The notes beneath the pieces are model-generated. The model ran no database searches, had not been told where the DNA came from, and saw only the letters and a program-made list of their open reading frames with translations. Source: Actinobacteria bacterium OV450 (GTDB lineage: Bacteria > Actinomycetota > Actinomycetes > Streptomycetales > Streptomycetaceae). From it: DNA of 37,350 nucleotides. The DNA is taken from positions 1 to 37,350 of the forward strand of contig LJCW01000351.1 in the NCBI GenBank assembly GCA_001298555.1. The letters are read 5' to 3'. Shown here in pieces: positions 16,429 to 24,721 of this stretch (the first letter of the stretch is position 1; each line of letters opens with the position of its first letter). Position numbers and translations under genes: made by a program.

Positions 16429-16736
16429 GACGGGCCCTCCTCCGGGAGAGCCCCTTCGGAAGACGTGAGCGTGGTCCACACCGTCACCCGTCCCCCGTGA
16501 GGGAGCTCGTAGAGGGCCACGACAGTCCTCGTGCCAGTGCACGGCTTTCGCCGCGCCGGTGTGCCTACACCGTGCGCGAGCAGTCGGCGGGAGACCCGCC
16601 GGCCCAGCTCCGCGGCCCAGGGCTGGCAGAACGCGACGGCCACCGGGGCCAAGCCAGCCACGACCGAGGTCAACTCGGTCAAAACCGGGGGTGTCAATTC
16701 AGGCTCCAGATCTTCCTGTGCGGGACGACGCAACAA
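16425..16736 (-). CDS. 103-aa hypothetical protein, first gene of sigma operon
   Basis: Encodes a small protein with a hydrophobic central helix (LTELTSVVAGLAPVAVAFCQ), a basic segment (GRRVSRRLLAHGVGTPARRK) and a C-terminal strand region (TVVALYELPHGGRVTVWTTL). No family recognised. The start is one of two consecutive TTG codons at 16736 and is uncertain. Its stop overlaps the sigma factor's GTG as GTGA. The coupling argues that it works with the sigma factor, possibly as a regulator; this is inference only. Confidence 0.55.
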   Translation of the reverse strand: MLRRPAQEDLEPELTPPVLTELTSVVAGLAPVAVAFCQPWAAELGRRVSRRLLAHGVGTPARRKPCTGTRTVVALYELPHGGRVTVWTTLTSSEGALPEEGPS

Positions 16737-17213
16737 CCTGCGTCACACCGCTACTACGGAAGCCCAGCCTGAAAATTGCCCGCCGACCGATGATGATCGA
16801 AAGAGCCCGGCTCCGATCACGAGGATGCACACGGAGGCCGTCCGGGGACCGACGCCGTCTCCCGCTGGTGGTGACGGCGCGTTCGAGCCGGTTGAAGGAG
16901 GACGCGGATGCGGCCGACCGCTGGCGGTGGATGCGTTGTGCTGGTACGGCGACAAGACGCGCTGGCTGAGTGACTCCGGAGGGCTTGCACGGCAGAGCGG
17001 CTTCATGCCGGCCGGTCGGATGTGGCAGTGTCCGACCGCGACGCCGCCGTTTTCCCCTCCGTGTGGAAATAGTCGGCGCCTGCTTACCCTCATGTGAAAC
17101 GCGTTGCGTCACCGTCGCACCGGAGCTGACGCCGCCGGTCCCGGCCGCTACCGAGTTCGATCGGGACCGGGAATTGCCTGCGACGCCTGCGTGGTCAGTT
17201 CTACGCTTTTCAT
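16737..17213. other. Gene-poor interval with possible HNH-nuclease remnant
   Basis: No supported complete gene. Bases ~16868-16965 read in shifting plus-strand frames as LVVTARSSRLKEDADAADRW and then VDALCWYGDKTRW, which parallels LVAVTARSNRSKADQD ... DALCRFGAEW of the HNH gene at 12145. I read this as a decayed copy of that nuclease family, at low confidence. The rest shows nothing. Confidence 0.3.
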
Positions 17214-18496
17214 ATGAACCAGCCCGGCAGTCCCGACTCCGGTGAACCGCAGGGGGCGGTGGGCCCGCTGCTGTTCACCTTCCTGGTGGCCCTGCCCTTT
17301 CCGTGTCCGCTGCCCCACGGAGCAGTGATCACCAAGATGCTGCCAGGCATGGTCGCGGGGCTCGACGGCATGGAGATGCGTGCCTCCCCGGACAGCCCCC
17401 ATTGCCGCCTACCGCGCAGGGTCGGCCGTTCGTGTCGCTGAAGTTCTGGCAGATCACGGAGCGTCAGAGCGAGGGGCAGATGCACCTGACTGCCTTGACC
17501 CAGGTCTGCGCGGAGATCACCGGCAAGCCCCTGCCCGAGCAGGACTTTGCCGACGCGAGCGTCGATGCATACCGCACGGTCGTGGAGATGGCTACGGTCG
17601 GGAGCGCCGACAGCCCCTTCCCGTCGGAGGCAGTCCTGGGCGAGACCTTCGCCCGCTGTTTTGACGTCCTGACGGACGTCTCCGCGATGGCTGGCCTGGT
17701 CCTGCCGCACAACAATCCGGTGGCCACCCCGGAACAGCCAGCGGTGGCCCTCTGGCTGGTCAGGACCCCGACCGGAAGCTACACCGACGGCTCGATGGGC
17801 CTCTTGCCCCTGACGCCGCCATCCGGCCCGCTCAGCACCGTCCTCGACAAAGACCAGATGAACCGTCTCAACACCCACCTTCAGCGCCTGTGGAACGGAT
17901 CGCCGCTGGAACTGGCGATGGAACGTGCCACCGAAGCGCGCCGGGCCTTCCGCCGCGATGGCGACTATCGCAACGCGGTCGTCCAGGCCGCCATGCTCGC
18001 GGAGATCACTCTCACCAGCACCCTGGCCCTGATGCTGTGGGAGGAATAGCTGGATGCCCCATCCATCGACGAGGCCGTGTCCGTGTTCGACTTCTCTCGC
18101 GGCGGCGGCCTGGCCACCCGCGTGAAAACCCAGTACGCACCCCGGCTCGGCGGGGAGTGGGACCCGAGGCGTCCCGGCACCCTGCATGACTGGACTCACG
18201 CCGTGGCCGCCGTGCGCAACCGGGTCGTCCACCGCGGCTACCGCCCGACGTACCGGGAGACCGAAACTGCCCTCGCAGCCGCGGACGCACTCCTCGGCTT
18301 CATCAAAAGCCGCCTCGCCCAGCGGGTGGCACGCTATCCGCGCACCGCATTGCTGACTTTGGGCGAACCTGGTCTGCGCCGGCTCGGCGGGTGGTCACGA
18401 GCCAGTGCTTACCTGGACGATCCTCAGCAGGTACCGGACCTGTGGTTCGCGGAGTTCACCGCGTGGCGCGAGGCAGTCGACGCACGCCTGCGCTGA
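17214..18496 (+). pseudogene. HEPN-motif protein disrupted by a frameshift and an amber codon
   Basis: Three open segments together form one ~425-aa protein. The first (ATG 17214, MNQPGSPDSGEPQGAVGPLL ... GMEMRASPDSP) shifts frame at a run of five C at ~17395-17400; adding one C restores PPLPPTAQGRPFVSLKFWQI and the second segment. That segment stops at TAG 18047-18049 (MLWEE*LDAPSID), after which the frame continues in phase to 18496. The C-terminal part has an Rx4H motif (AVRNRVVHRGYRP) following helices AVVQAAMLAEITLTSTLALM, as in HEPN domains, many of which are RNases in defence or toxin systems. Family membership is inferred from motif and helicity. As it stands the gene is broken; a homopolymer sequencing error could explain the frameshift but not the amber codon. 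Confidence 0.65.
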
Positions 18497-18576
18497 CGGT
18501 CCGCATGACGAGCCGGGCACGCTCAGGGGCAACGTTCGCGAGGCCACACCTCAGACGGCCTGTACGTCGTCGTGCG

Positions 18577-18681
18577 TCAGCAGTGCCAGCAGTAGAGCTT
18601 GAGTTCGCCGCCGCTGCGCACTGCTCGCTCTGCCAGAGCTGCTACGCCATTGAGGACTGTCAGGGGGTCGTCGTCGGTCAT
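18577..18681 (-). CDS. 34-aa small ORF next to IS5 element
   Basis: Encodes a short acidic then Cys-ending peptide (starts MTDDDPLTVLNGVAALAERA, ends LKLYCWHC). Codon use is coding-like. It ends on C-x2-C without further ligands, so it may be the truncated start of a zinc-binding small protein. Start ATG lacks a strong ribosome site. Confidence 0.3.
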   Translation of the reverse strand: MTDDDPLTVLNGVAALAERAVRSGGELKLYCWHC

Positions 18682-18726
18682 CTCGTCGCCGTCTTCATCC
18701 CGAAGCCTCGCGGTCCAGCCTCGCGG

Positions 18727-19540
18727 TCACAGGGTCAGGGCGAGATTCTGCAGCTGGGCGATGCCCAGCATGGCGTGGTGGACGCCGTCACCTCTGAGGC
18801 GGCAGTCACGGAGGATCTTCCACGTCTTCATACGGGCGAAGACGTGCTCGACGCGGGCACGGACCTGCTTATGAGACCTGTTGTGCTCTTCCTTCCAGGG
18901 CGTGAGTTCGGACTGTCCGCGCTCGCGCCGGTGAGGGATCACGAGGCCAGTCCCTATAGCCGCCATCGGCAATCGTGACTGCGCGACCGACGGCGGCCTT
19001 GGCGCCCGACTCCTCCCAGGCCTTGCAGTCGTTGCGGTTTCCGGGCAGCGGCCGGCCGACAACCACGACCCGGCGGGTGTTCGCGTCGATGACCACCTGG
19101 TGGTTGGTGGAGTAGCGGTAATTCTTGGATCGCTGAGCGAGGGTGTGATCGCGAGTCGGCACGAGCGTGCCATCCACAATGAGGACAGTGCCCTTGCGGA
19201 AGCGTTGCCGCTGGATCAATCCCAGACGCGGCCCCAGGTCATCGACTACGCGGTCCACCGTGAACTTCGAAACGCCGAACAAAAGTGCGAGCTGCCGCAT
19301 CGTCAGGTTGGTCCGCCAGTACGCAGCGACCAGCAACACGCGGTCCTCGAAGCAGAGCGTCCAAGGACGTCCCGGCCGCGCTGCATGTGCACCTCGACGC
19401 CGCAGAACAGTGACCAGCTTGCTGAACTGTCGAGGGGTGAGACCGCTGAACGGACGTATCCAGGACAGCTCAGACGCAGTGATCACAACAGCCACGGAGC
19501 GATCGTCCCACCCATGCACACCGTTACGGGACAGCCCTTA
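18727..19540 (-). mobile_element. IS5-family element with frameshifted transposase
   Basis: Minus-strand DDE transposase in two frames. Segment 1 (19519 to ~18955) has the N-terminal HTH (LTMRQLALLFGVSKFTVDRV), the first catalytic Asp in LIVDGTLVP and the second in VTIADGGYR. Segment 2 (to 18727) continues TGLVIPHRRERGQSELTPWK, EEHNRSHKQVRARVEHVFAR with the catalytic Glu, and MKTWKILRDCRLRGDGVHHA. They meet at ~18955 where the frame changes from GGYR to GTGLVIP, so ~2 bases are missing or 1 is extra. The 5' end probably includes the GGGCTGTCCC-like terminus at 19526-19539 (written as gggacagccc on the plus strand); a matching opposite terminus was not found, so the left end is approximate. 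Confidence 0.8.
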
Positions 19541-19566
19541 GCCGACGACGAAAGGCCGGCAGACGA

Positions 19567-19974
19567 CTATCTGTGCCCAGTGGGTCGGGGCGGGCCGCTT
19601 GGGCGGCCGGGCGGCGGAATTGTGGGCGATGCGCCATTGGCGCGGCGGTTGGGGGTCGGCTGGTAGGTGAGTGCCGCGCGGGCCAGGGCGCACAGCTCGG
19701 CCTGGTCGTCGATCGCCTCCGCCGGGACGGTGTAGTAGGTGTGCACCACTACCTCGCGGCCTGCGGCGCGGTAGGTGAACGGTGTGGACCCGGCGTTCTC
19801 GTAGGAGGGGCGGGCCGCGCCGTCGACGCGGAGGTAGAGGGTGTCCATCACCATCGCGAACTGGATGCCGCGTCTGCGCAGTGCCCAGCCGCCGAAGTAG
19901 CGGTGGATGGTGACCTCGCCGAGCGGCGCCAGCTGATCGGCGGCGTGCTCGGCGAGGCTGCGGGATCCGCTCAC
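19567..19974 (-). CDS. TfoX/Sxy N-terminal-domain protein
   Basis: 135 aa. The TfoX N-terminal fold is visible in LAEHAADQLAPLGEVTIHRY, FGGWALRRRGIQFAMVMDTL and YLRVDGAARPSYENAGSTPF (the F/YLRVD...Y pattern). A proline-rich tail follows. GTG 19974 overlaps the stop of the SnoaL-like gene (GTGA). Stand-alone TfoX-N proteins are common in actinobacteria and have no proven competence role there. Third gene of a TetR-led operon. Confidence 0.82.
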   Translation of the reverse strand: MSGSRSLAEHAADQLAPLGEVTIHRYFGGWALRRRGIQFAMVMDTLYLRVDGAARPSYENAGSTPFTYRAAGREVVVHTYYTVPAEAIDDQAELCALARAALTYQPTPNRRANGASPTIPPPGRPSGPPRPTGHR

Positions 19975-20318
19975 GCGGGGAGGAAGAACCCGGTGATGTC
20001 GGCGAGGCGGCCGTCGCGGTGGAGCGCGGTGCTCACGCCCGCCATGGCGGGCTCGCCCTGCTCGCCGAGCTGGGTCCAGCGTGCGAGCGACCGGTTGTGG
20101 TGGTCCAGTACCTCGTCGATGTGGAACCGGTGGCCGGGGAAGGCTTCGGCGAACCCTGCCATGTAGGTGGCCAGTTCGCTCAGCCCGCCAACCTCCATGC
20201 CTGGGTCCCGGTAGGCGACGTCGTCGACCGCGACCGCGCCGAGTGCGGCGAGCCGCTCGCTGGGGTCGGCCGACCAGCACGCCGCGTAGTTCTCCCAGAG
20301 CTGGTGTGAGTCACTCAT
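19971..20318 (-). CDS. SnoaL/NTF2-like protein
   Basis: 115 aa with the small cone-shaped NTF2 fold: YRDPGMEVGGLSELATYMAG, FAEAFPGHRFHIDEVLDHHN, RSLARWTQLGEQGEPAMAG, VSTALHRDGRLADITGFFL. Members act as polyketide cyclases, isomerases or ligand-binding proteins; catalytic assignment is not possible here. It overlaps both neighbours (ATGA with tetR, GTGA with the TfoX gene), so all three are translated together. Confidence 0.85.
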   Translation of the reverse strand: MSDSHQLWENYAACWSADPSERLAALGAVAVDDVAYRDPGMEVGGLSELATYMAGFAEAFPGHRFHIDEVLDHHNRSLARWTQLGEQGEPAMAGVSTALHRDGRLADITGFFLPA

Positions 20319-20911
20319 CGCTGTTCCTTTTCCTTGGGGCCGATCGACGCCATCGCGCCATCGGTGATTGTGTGCAGTTTGGTGAGGGGGGCGCCGGCCC
20401 GGGCCAGCACGAGCAGGCCCTGATAGAGCGCCAGCAGGTGGGCTGCCGAAATCTCGACGTCGAGATCCGCAGACAGCAGGCCCATGGTGCGGGCGCGCGT
20501 CAGGGCTTCGGAGAGGCCCAACTCGATCGTCTCCAGTCCTCGGCGGACCCCGTCGGTGGCCTGCGGGACGGCGAAGGACTCCACGGCGGTGTTGGTGAGC
20601 AGACAGCCCGGATCGGGATCGAGGCCGGTTTCGAACGTCGAGGTGAAGAACGACCGGATGCCGGCCACAGGGTCCGAAGGTTCGAGGAGATGGGCCCGGA
20701 CGCGGCTCTGCACCACCTGGTCGTTGTAGGCGTCCAGTGCCGCGCAGAACAGGCCGTCCTTGCTTCGGAAAGTCCGGTACAGGCTGCCCGGATGTAGTCC
20801 GGTCGCCTCCTCGATGTCCCGCAGTGAGGCCCCGAAGTAGCCGCGGCGACGAAACAGTCGCATGGCGGAGGTCAGTACCTCTGCCTGGTCCCAGAGCTGC
20901 TTGCGTCCCAC
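20315..20911 (-). CDS. TetR/AcrR-family repressor
   Basis: 198 aa. The N-terminal HTH is AMRLFRRRGYFGASLRDIEE followed by ATGLHPGSLYRTFRSKDGLF; the C-terminal ligand domain is of the AefR-like type (GCLLTNTAVESFAVP). GTG 20911 follows GGGAGGC. A near-perfect 14-bp palindrome at 20928-20941 just upstream is the likely operator, so it probably represses itself and the SnoaL/TfoX genes. Confidence 0.9.
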   Translation of the reverse strand: MGRKQLWDQAEVLTSAMRLFRRRGYFGASLRDIEEATGLHPGSLYRTFRSKDGLFCAALDAYNDQVVQSRVRAHLLEPSDPVAGIRSFFTSTFETGLDPDPGCLLTNTAVESFAVPQATDGVRRGLETIELGLSEALTRARTMGLLSADLDVEISAAHLLALYQGLLVLARAGAPLTKLHTITDGAMASIGPKEKEQR

Positions 20912-20927
20912 CGGCGCCTCCCGTAGT

Positions 20928-20941
20928 TGAACGATCGCTCA
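20928..20941. promoter_or_regulatory. Probable TetR operator
   Basis: TGAACGATCGCTCA is a 14-bp palindrome with one mismatched pair. It matches the TGA-N-CGNNCG-N-TCA class of TetR operators and sits 17 bases from the tetR start. Confidence 0.6.
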
Positions 20942-21126
20942 CAAAAATAGCACGGCAGTGACAACGGGCAATCCCGAGGCGGCCCTCGCGTACGCGTAGG
21001 CGGCTTGTGCGGTGCGCTTCCAACTCGCCCAAGAATCAGCGCTGTTGACAATAAACAGGATCTTTCGCCATGTTTCCGGCGCGGCCCGATCGTCGGGCCA
21101 GTAGATGTGCGATCGGAGTGCGATTC

Positions 21127-22284
21127 ATGGCGCGTTCGGTACGTGAGCAGTACGACGAGGGGCAGGCCGCGGGCCGGCTGCGGGTGCCGTTGGCGGCCTG
21201 GCGTTGGGCGGTCGGTTCGGGCCTGGTCCCGCCGGCGGATGCCGGGCGCGGGTTGTGGTCGCGGGCGGTGGTGGAGGCCGCCGACCCTGAGGCGGTGCGG
21301 GCGGCGCTGCGGGGCCCGATCGGTGCCGGGGTGGCGGCGGACCGGCTGACGGCAGCCCTGGGGGTGCCGCTGCCGATTCTCCGGCCGAGGGTGACCGCGG
21401 CTGCGGTCGGCCACCTCGTGAGGGCCGGTCTCCTGGTCTATCTCGGCGCGGACCCCCAGTTCCCCGACGTCCACCCGGACCAGGTCGCAGCGCTCGCGCG
21501 CCGCCGGGACCTGCCCGCCCTGCTCGATCGGCATGTCCCCCTCGGCTCGGACCAGGCCGCGGTACGCCTGGGCGTGCGCCGTTGCGACTTCGACCAGGTG
21601 GTGCGGCTCGGGTGGCTGTCTCCGGTCGGCTCGGTGGGCGTCGACTACAAGCGGCAGGGCGGGGTGACCACGGTTCCCCTGTACGACGCTCAGGAGGTCG
21701 CGCTCCTGGAGGTGGTCCGCCCCTCGGTGGACTGGCGGGCGCTGCGCACCGCCCGCGCGGGCAGCCGCTCCCCGCTCGCTGCCCTCGACCCGGTCGTTCC
21801 GGGGCAGGACCGGGTGCTGCTGGCAGGGGTGGCGCGGATCGCCGGGGTGGGCCGGGCCGCGGTGGCGTGCTGGCGCCGCCGGCACCCCGACTTCCCCGAC
21901 CCGGTGGCCGGCACGGACGTCCACCCGCAGTTCGATTGCGGCGCGGTCGTCGCCTGGCTCCTCGCCCACGACAAGATCGAAGTACCCGTGGGGCCGACGG
22001 TGGCTTCGCTGGTGCTGGCCGGGGCCCACGGCGCCGCGCGCCGGTTCCGCCTCGATGAGCCGTGGCTGGACTTGGCCGAGGACGCCGAGGGCGAGGACAC
22101 GTTGTCGGGCTGGTCCACCGACGACGACGCCGACGCGCTGGCCGCCCTGACGGCGGGGGAGTTTGGGGCATCGGTGCGCCGGCTGGCTGCGCCCGGTTCG
22201 GGTCCGTTGGCGGTGTTGGGGGAGTTGCGGGTGATCGACCGGTTCCGTACGGGGTCGGGCGGCCTGCGGCTCACGTTGGCGTAG
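21127..22284 (+). CDS. Multi-HTH-like hypothetical protein
   Basis: 385 aa, no named family. It appears to be built of successive helix-turn-helix-like modules: VAADRLTAALGVPLPILRPR, SDQAAVRLGVRRCDFDQVVR and, near residues 240-290, LLAGVARIAGVGRAAVACWR with RRHPDFPDPVAGTDVHPQFD and VVAWLLAHDKIEVP. The last segment closely resembles the N-terminal DNA-binding module of Streptomyces N6 adenine DNA methylases and BREX/phage-defence proteins. ATG 21127 is chosen; an in-frame start at 21070 is possible. An acidic C-terminal tail follows. A decayed partial copy lies at 28871-29117. A TTGACA at 21047 may be its -35. Confidence 0.72.
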   Translation: MARSVREQYDEGQAAGRLRVPLAAWRWAVGSGLVPPADAGRGLWSRAVVEAADPEAVRAALRGPIGAGVAADRLTAALGVPLPILRPRVTAAAVGHLVRAGLLVYLGADPQFPDVHPDQVAALARRRDLPALLDRHVPLGSDQAAVRLGVRRCDFDQVVRLGWLSPVGSVGVDYKRQGGVTTVPLYDAQEVALLEVVRPSVDWRALRTARAGSRSPLAALDPVVPGQDRVLLAGVARIAGVGRAAVACWRRRHPDFPDPVAGTDVHPQFDCGAVVAWLLAHDKIEVPVGPTVASLVLAGAHGAARRFRLDEPWLDLAEDAEGEDTLSGWSTDDDADALAALTAGEFGASVRRLAAPGSGPLAVLGELRVIDRFRTGSGGLRLTLA

Positions 22285-22326
22285 CCGGCAGGCCTGCGGG
22301 GTATCGCGGAGGGACCGGCGGGCGGG

Positions 22327-22539
22327 GTGGTCCGGCACGGGGTGGCGTACGCGGGCGCTGGGGACGCCTGCGCGTGCAGGCGGTACGACTGCGGTGGCGT
22401 CGTTCCGGTCAACTGGTGCCAGGAGCACGGTACGTCTGCCGAGCCGGTCATGGAGTGGCACCCCAGCGGCGGCATCCGTTGCTCCGCGCTGGCCCAGGGA
22501 CGCCGCAGCGCTGCAGCGGCGGCCGGGCGCGCTTGCTGA
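22327..22539 (+). CDS. Small Cys/His-rich (zinc-binding-like) protein
   Basis: 70 aa with spaced Cys/His: DACACRRYDCGG, VNWCQEHG, EWHPSGGIRC. The W-C-x2-H-G ... EWHP...RC pattern is typical of small hypothetical proteins near mobile or phage-like regions of actinomycetes. GTG 22327 follows GGAGGGA at about 12 bases. It begins 42 bases after the preceding gene, so cotranscription is likely. Confidence 0.6.
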   Translation: MVRHGVAYAGAGDACACRRYDCGGVVPVNWCQEHGTSAEPVMEWHPSGGIRCSALAQGRRSAAAAAGRAC

Positions 22540-22603
22540 TCACCCGGCTCGGTGGGGGCCAGCCTGGTTTTCGAGCCTGAGGACCAAAACACAAGTTTTT
22601 GAG

Positions 22604-22636
22604 CAAGGGGCCGACGTCGGGGACGTCGGCCCCTTG
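22604..22636. terminator. Perfect 15-bp hairpin
   Basis: CAAGGGGCCGACGTC (22604-22618) and GACGTCGGCCCCTTG (22622-22636) pair perfectly around GGG. No T-tract on the plus side. It lies ~65 bases downstream of the small Cys/His gene and is the natural end of that transcription unit. Confidence 0.65.
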
Positions 22637-22770
22637 TGGCAGGCCGCGCGGCAACGCGGGTTCTGCCGGTGGCCCTGTGCGTGCGGTTGGAGGCAGCAGC
22701 GGTCAGGGCCTTCCCGCGCTCGGCGGGTGGGTACCCACTATTCAGCGGCGGTCGGCCGCAGGCAATCGAC

Positions 22771-22954
22771 GCTTGGACAGGCGTGAACGAACCCTTCCGT
22801 CCCGCGGAACGAAACCTAATGCGTAAGAGGGGGGTCCCGGATCTGCGCGGCGTCCAATGCTTCTCGGAGTGCTCTCAGAGTGGTGTCAGACCGTGCGAGC
22901 CCGGAGTGAAGCCGTAGGCCCTGGCAGCGGGCTGCTTGGACACGCGTGAACGAA
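22771..22954. repeat. Pair of 21-bp direct repeats
   Basis: GCTTGGACAGGCGTGAACGA (22771-22790, continuing with A) recurs as GCTTGGACACGCGTGAACGA (22934-22953, continuing with A) with one mismatch, 163 bases apart. Both lie in the otherwise gene-free stretch 22640-23098 upstream of the leader ORF and XRE unit and may be regulator-binding sites. Nothing else is seen there. Confidence 0.5.
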
Positions 22955-23098
22955 TGAACGGACTATTTGGGTATATCGCCCGGTCGGGTTGGGGGTGGTG
23001 TTCCCTTCGGTCGCTGCCGAGGGCCCTCACCCGTCATGATGGTGCACGGCTCCCGAGCGGCGGCAACCGGGCGTGAGTGCAAGCGAGTTGGAGGCAGC

Positions 23099-23146
23099 AT
23101 GGCGGCTTGCCCGAGCCGCCATTTCTTCTATGAAGAAAGCGGATAG
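23099..23146 (+). promoter_or_regulatory. 15-codon leader ORF with internal hairpin
   Basis: ATG at 23099 follows TTGGAGG, the only strong ribosome site in this region, and encodes MAACPSRHFFYEESG ending with TAG 2 bases before the ATG of the next gene. GGCGGCT (23101-23107) pairs with AGCCGCC (23114-23120) inside it, and TTCTTC/GAAGAA forms a second small dyad. Translation of the leader probably controls entry to the downstream gene. Confidence 0.45.
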
Positions 23147-23148
23147 AC

Positions 23149-23400
23149 ATGGATCAAAAGATCGTTTCGTCCTGCGCTGATAAGAGCGGGGCGCGGGGCG
23201 CCCTCGGCCTTCCCACCGTCGTACTGATGGTTGTGTTCCTGATGATGGCCGCCGGCCTGCGCGTGCTGGGGGAGCCGATCCCGCAGATCTTCGAGCTCCT
23301 CGGCGGGGCCACGGGCATCGGGGTAGCCGCGGTGGTGACGCTCGCAGGTGGACGCCGTCCGCTGCGGTGGGTCCTGCGGGCCATCCAGGCGGGCAGCTGA
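23149..23400 (+). CDS. Small membrane protein
   Basis: 83 aa with a hydrophobic helix (LPTVVLMVVFLMMAAGLRVL) and a second hydrophobic/Gly segment (LLGGATGIGVAAVVTLAGG). It lacks a good ribosome site and starts 2 bases past a leader ORF, so translational coupling is likely. The next gene starts 1 base after its stop. Confidence 0.6.
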   Translation: MDQKIVSSCADKSGARGALGLPTVVLMVVFLMMAAGLRVLGEPIPQIFELLGGATGIGVAAVVTLAGGRRPLRWVLRAIQAGS

Positions 23401-23401
23401 C

Positions 23402-24256
23402 GTGGGGCGACCCGAGAACCCCGTCACGTGGGTGACCGCCGAGTTGACGCAGCTCGCCGAGCTCCTGCGCAACTTCCGGTCCAGGTCAGGGCTGACCTAC
23501 GACGCGATGGCACAGCGGACAGGACTATCCGCTGCCACGCTAAAACGGGCGGCAGCGGGGAGGAAGGTCCCGGCGCTAGCCACGGTGAAGGCGTTCACCG
23601 TGGCCTGTATGGAGGCGGAGCACGACAAGAACGCTATCCCGCTCCATGAGCAGGCAAGGGCCCTGGCCGTGGAAGCGGCCTGGCAACATGCACGCGCTGC
23701 CGAACGAGGCCGGCTGCGCGGGATGAGGCCGCTCGTGCACCCCACACTGGCCACCCGTCGGGGCGAGATCAGCTCAGCCTGCGTCTACTTTTACGAGGAG
23801 GCAGGGGCTCCGCCGTTGCGGAAGCTGCAGGCGGCGGCGGGTGGGGCACATCTGCTCCCCGTAAGCACCGCGGCGCGGATCGTTCGCCGCGAGACGATGC
23901 CTGCCAGTCGCCAGCAGTTCGAGGCCTTCATGGTCGGCTGTGCAGTGCCTGGGCACAGACGGCGGGCTTGGCTGCAGGCGTGGGACAACGTGACCGACCC
24001 CGATCGCGTGCGCGAGGACGCACGCAAGAGGGACCAGACCGCTCGCCTGGACGCGATTGAGCGCCGATTGATCCAGACCAAGGTACGGAACAGCGGGATG
24101 GTGGTGGACCTGACAGACCATGGCTGGCCAGGCTTCCGCGTGAACGTCAGTGACGCGATCGCTGCGGCAACAGTCGGGGCATCCTCGGTCCCGGCGGACC
24201 AGGCGACGGGGCTTCGACAGGTCCGGGAGGCGAGCAAGAGAGCGGTCGCAGCGTAG
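23402..24256 (+). CDS. XRE-family HTH protein
   Basis: 284 aa. The N-terminal HTH is LRNFRSRSGLTYDAMAQRTG, LSAATLKRAAAGRKVPALAT. The remainder is helical with a repeated WLQAWDNV-like segment and no recognised domain. GTG 23402 starts immediately after the small membrane protein stop at 23400; the C-terminus ends at 24256. The membrane protein + XRE pair suggests a small signal module. A second HTH-like repeat (AAARIVRRETMPASRQQFEA) hints at internal duplication. Confidence 0.75.
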   Translation: MGRPENPVTWVTAELTQLAELLRNFRSRSGLTYDAMAQRTGLSAATLKRAAAGRKVPALATVKAFTVACMEAEHDKNAIPLHEQARALAVEAAWQHARAAERGRLRGMRPLVHPTLATRRGEISSACVYFYEEAGAPPLRKLQAAAGGAHLLPVSTAARIVRRETMPASRQQFEAFMVGCAVPGHRRRAWLQAWDNVTDPDRVREDARKRDQTARLDAIERRLIQTKVRNSGMVVDLTDHGWPGFRVNVSDAIAAATVGASSVPADQATGLRQVREASKRAVAA

Positions 24257-24721
24257 GACGAACCGCCCCGGTCGTCGGGTCGCTATCGCGATGACGCAAC
24301 GACCGGGGGGTGGGCGACTCGGCGCCGCGATGGTTGAGCCGATGCTGGCGCAGGCGAGAAGGTGCGGGCGAGGGAGGCAGCAGCCGAAAACAATTCTTCA
24401 TCACTTCCGCTGGCTGCGAGCGCACGGTGCGCGCCTACCGGTTCCGCACTGGCTGGCCCGCATGGCCGTGCTGCGCGCGGCAGGGGTGTGGTCCGGAGTC
24501 TGTCCCGGGGGCCAGGTCGGGGGCAGCCGTCCCCTGCTTGTAAAGCGCCCGTGCCGGTATGGCGTGCCGGGGTGAGGCCTGGCGCCCGGTGTTCCAGGGG
24601 TGATGCCCGTGTTGCGGGTCAGTGGCACAAGGGGCGGGCGGGCCCGCAACCTTCCTCGTTTCAAGGGCCGGCAGCTACGATCTGGCTTGGATCCTGATGA
24701 CATGGCAAGGGGGAGGGAGTC
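24257..24721. other. Gene-free interval
   Basis: No supported gene. Open frames here lack family signals and ribosome sites. AAGGGGGAGGGAGTC at its end is the ribosome site of the next gene. Confidence 0.4.

Noticed and set aside
20872..22461. Minus-strand 529-codon open frame
   Set aside because: Antisense to the 21127 gene and spanning the tetR promoter; Arg/Pro-rich shadow.
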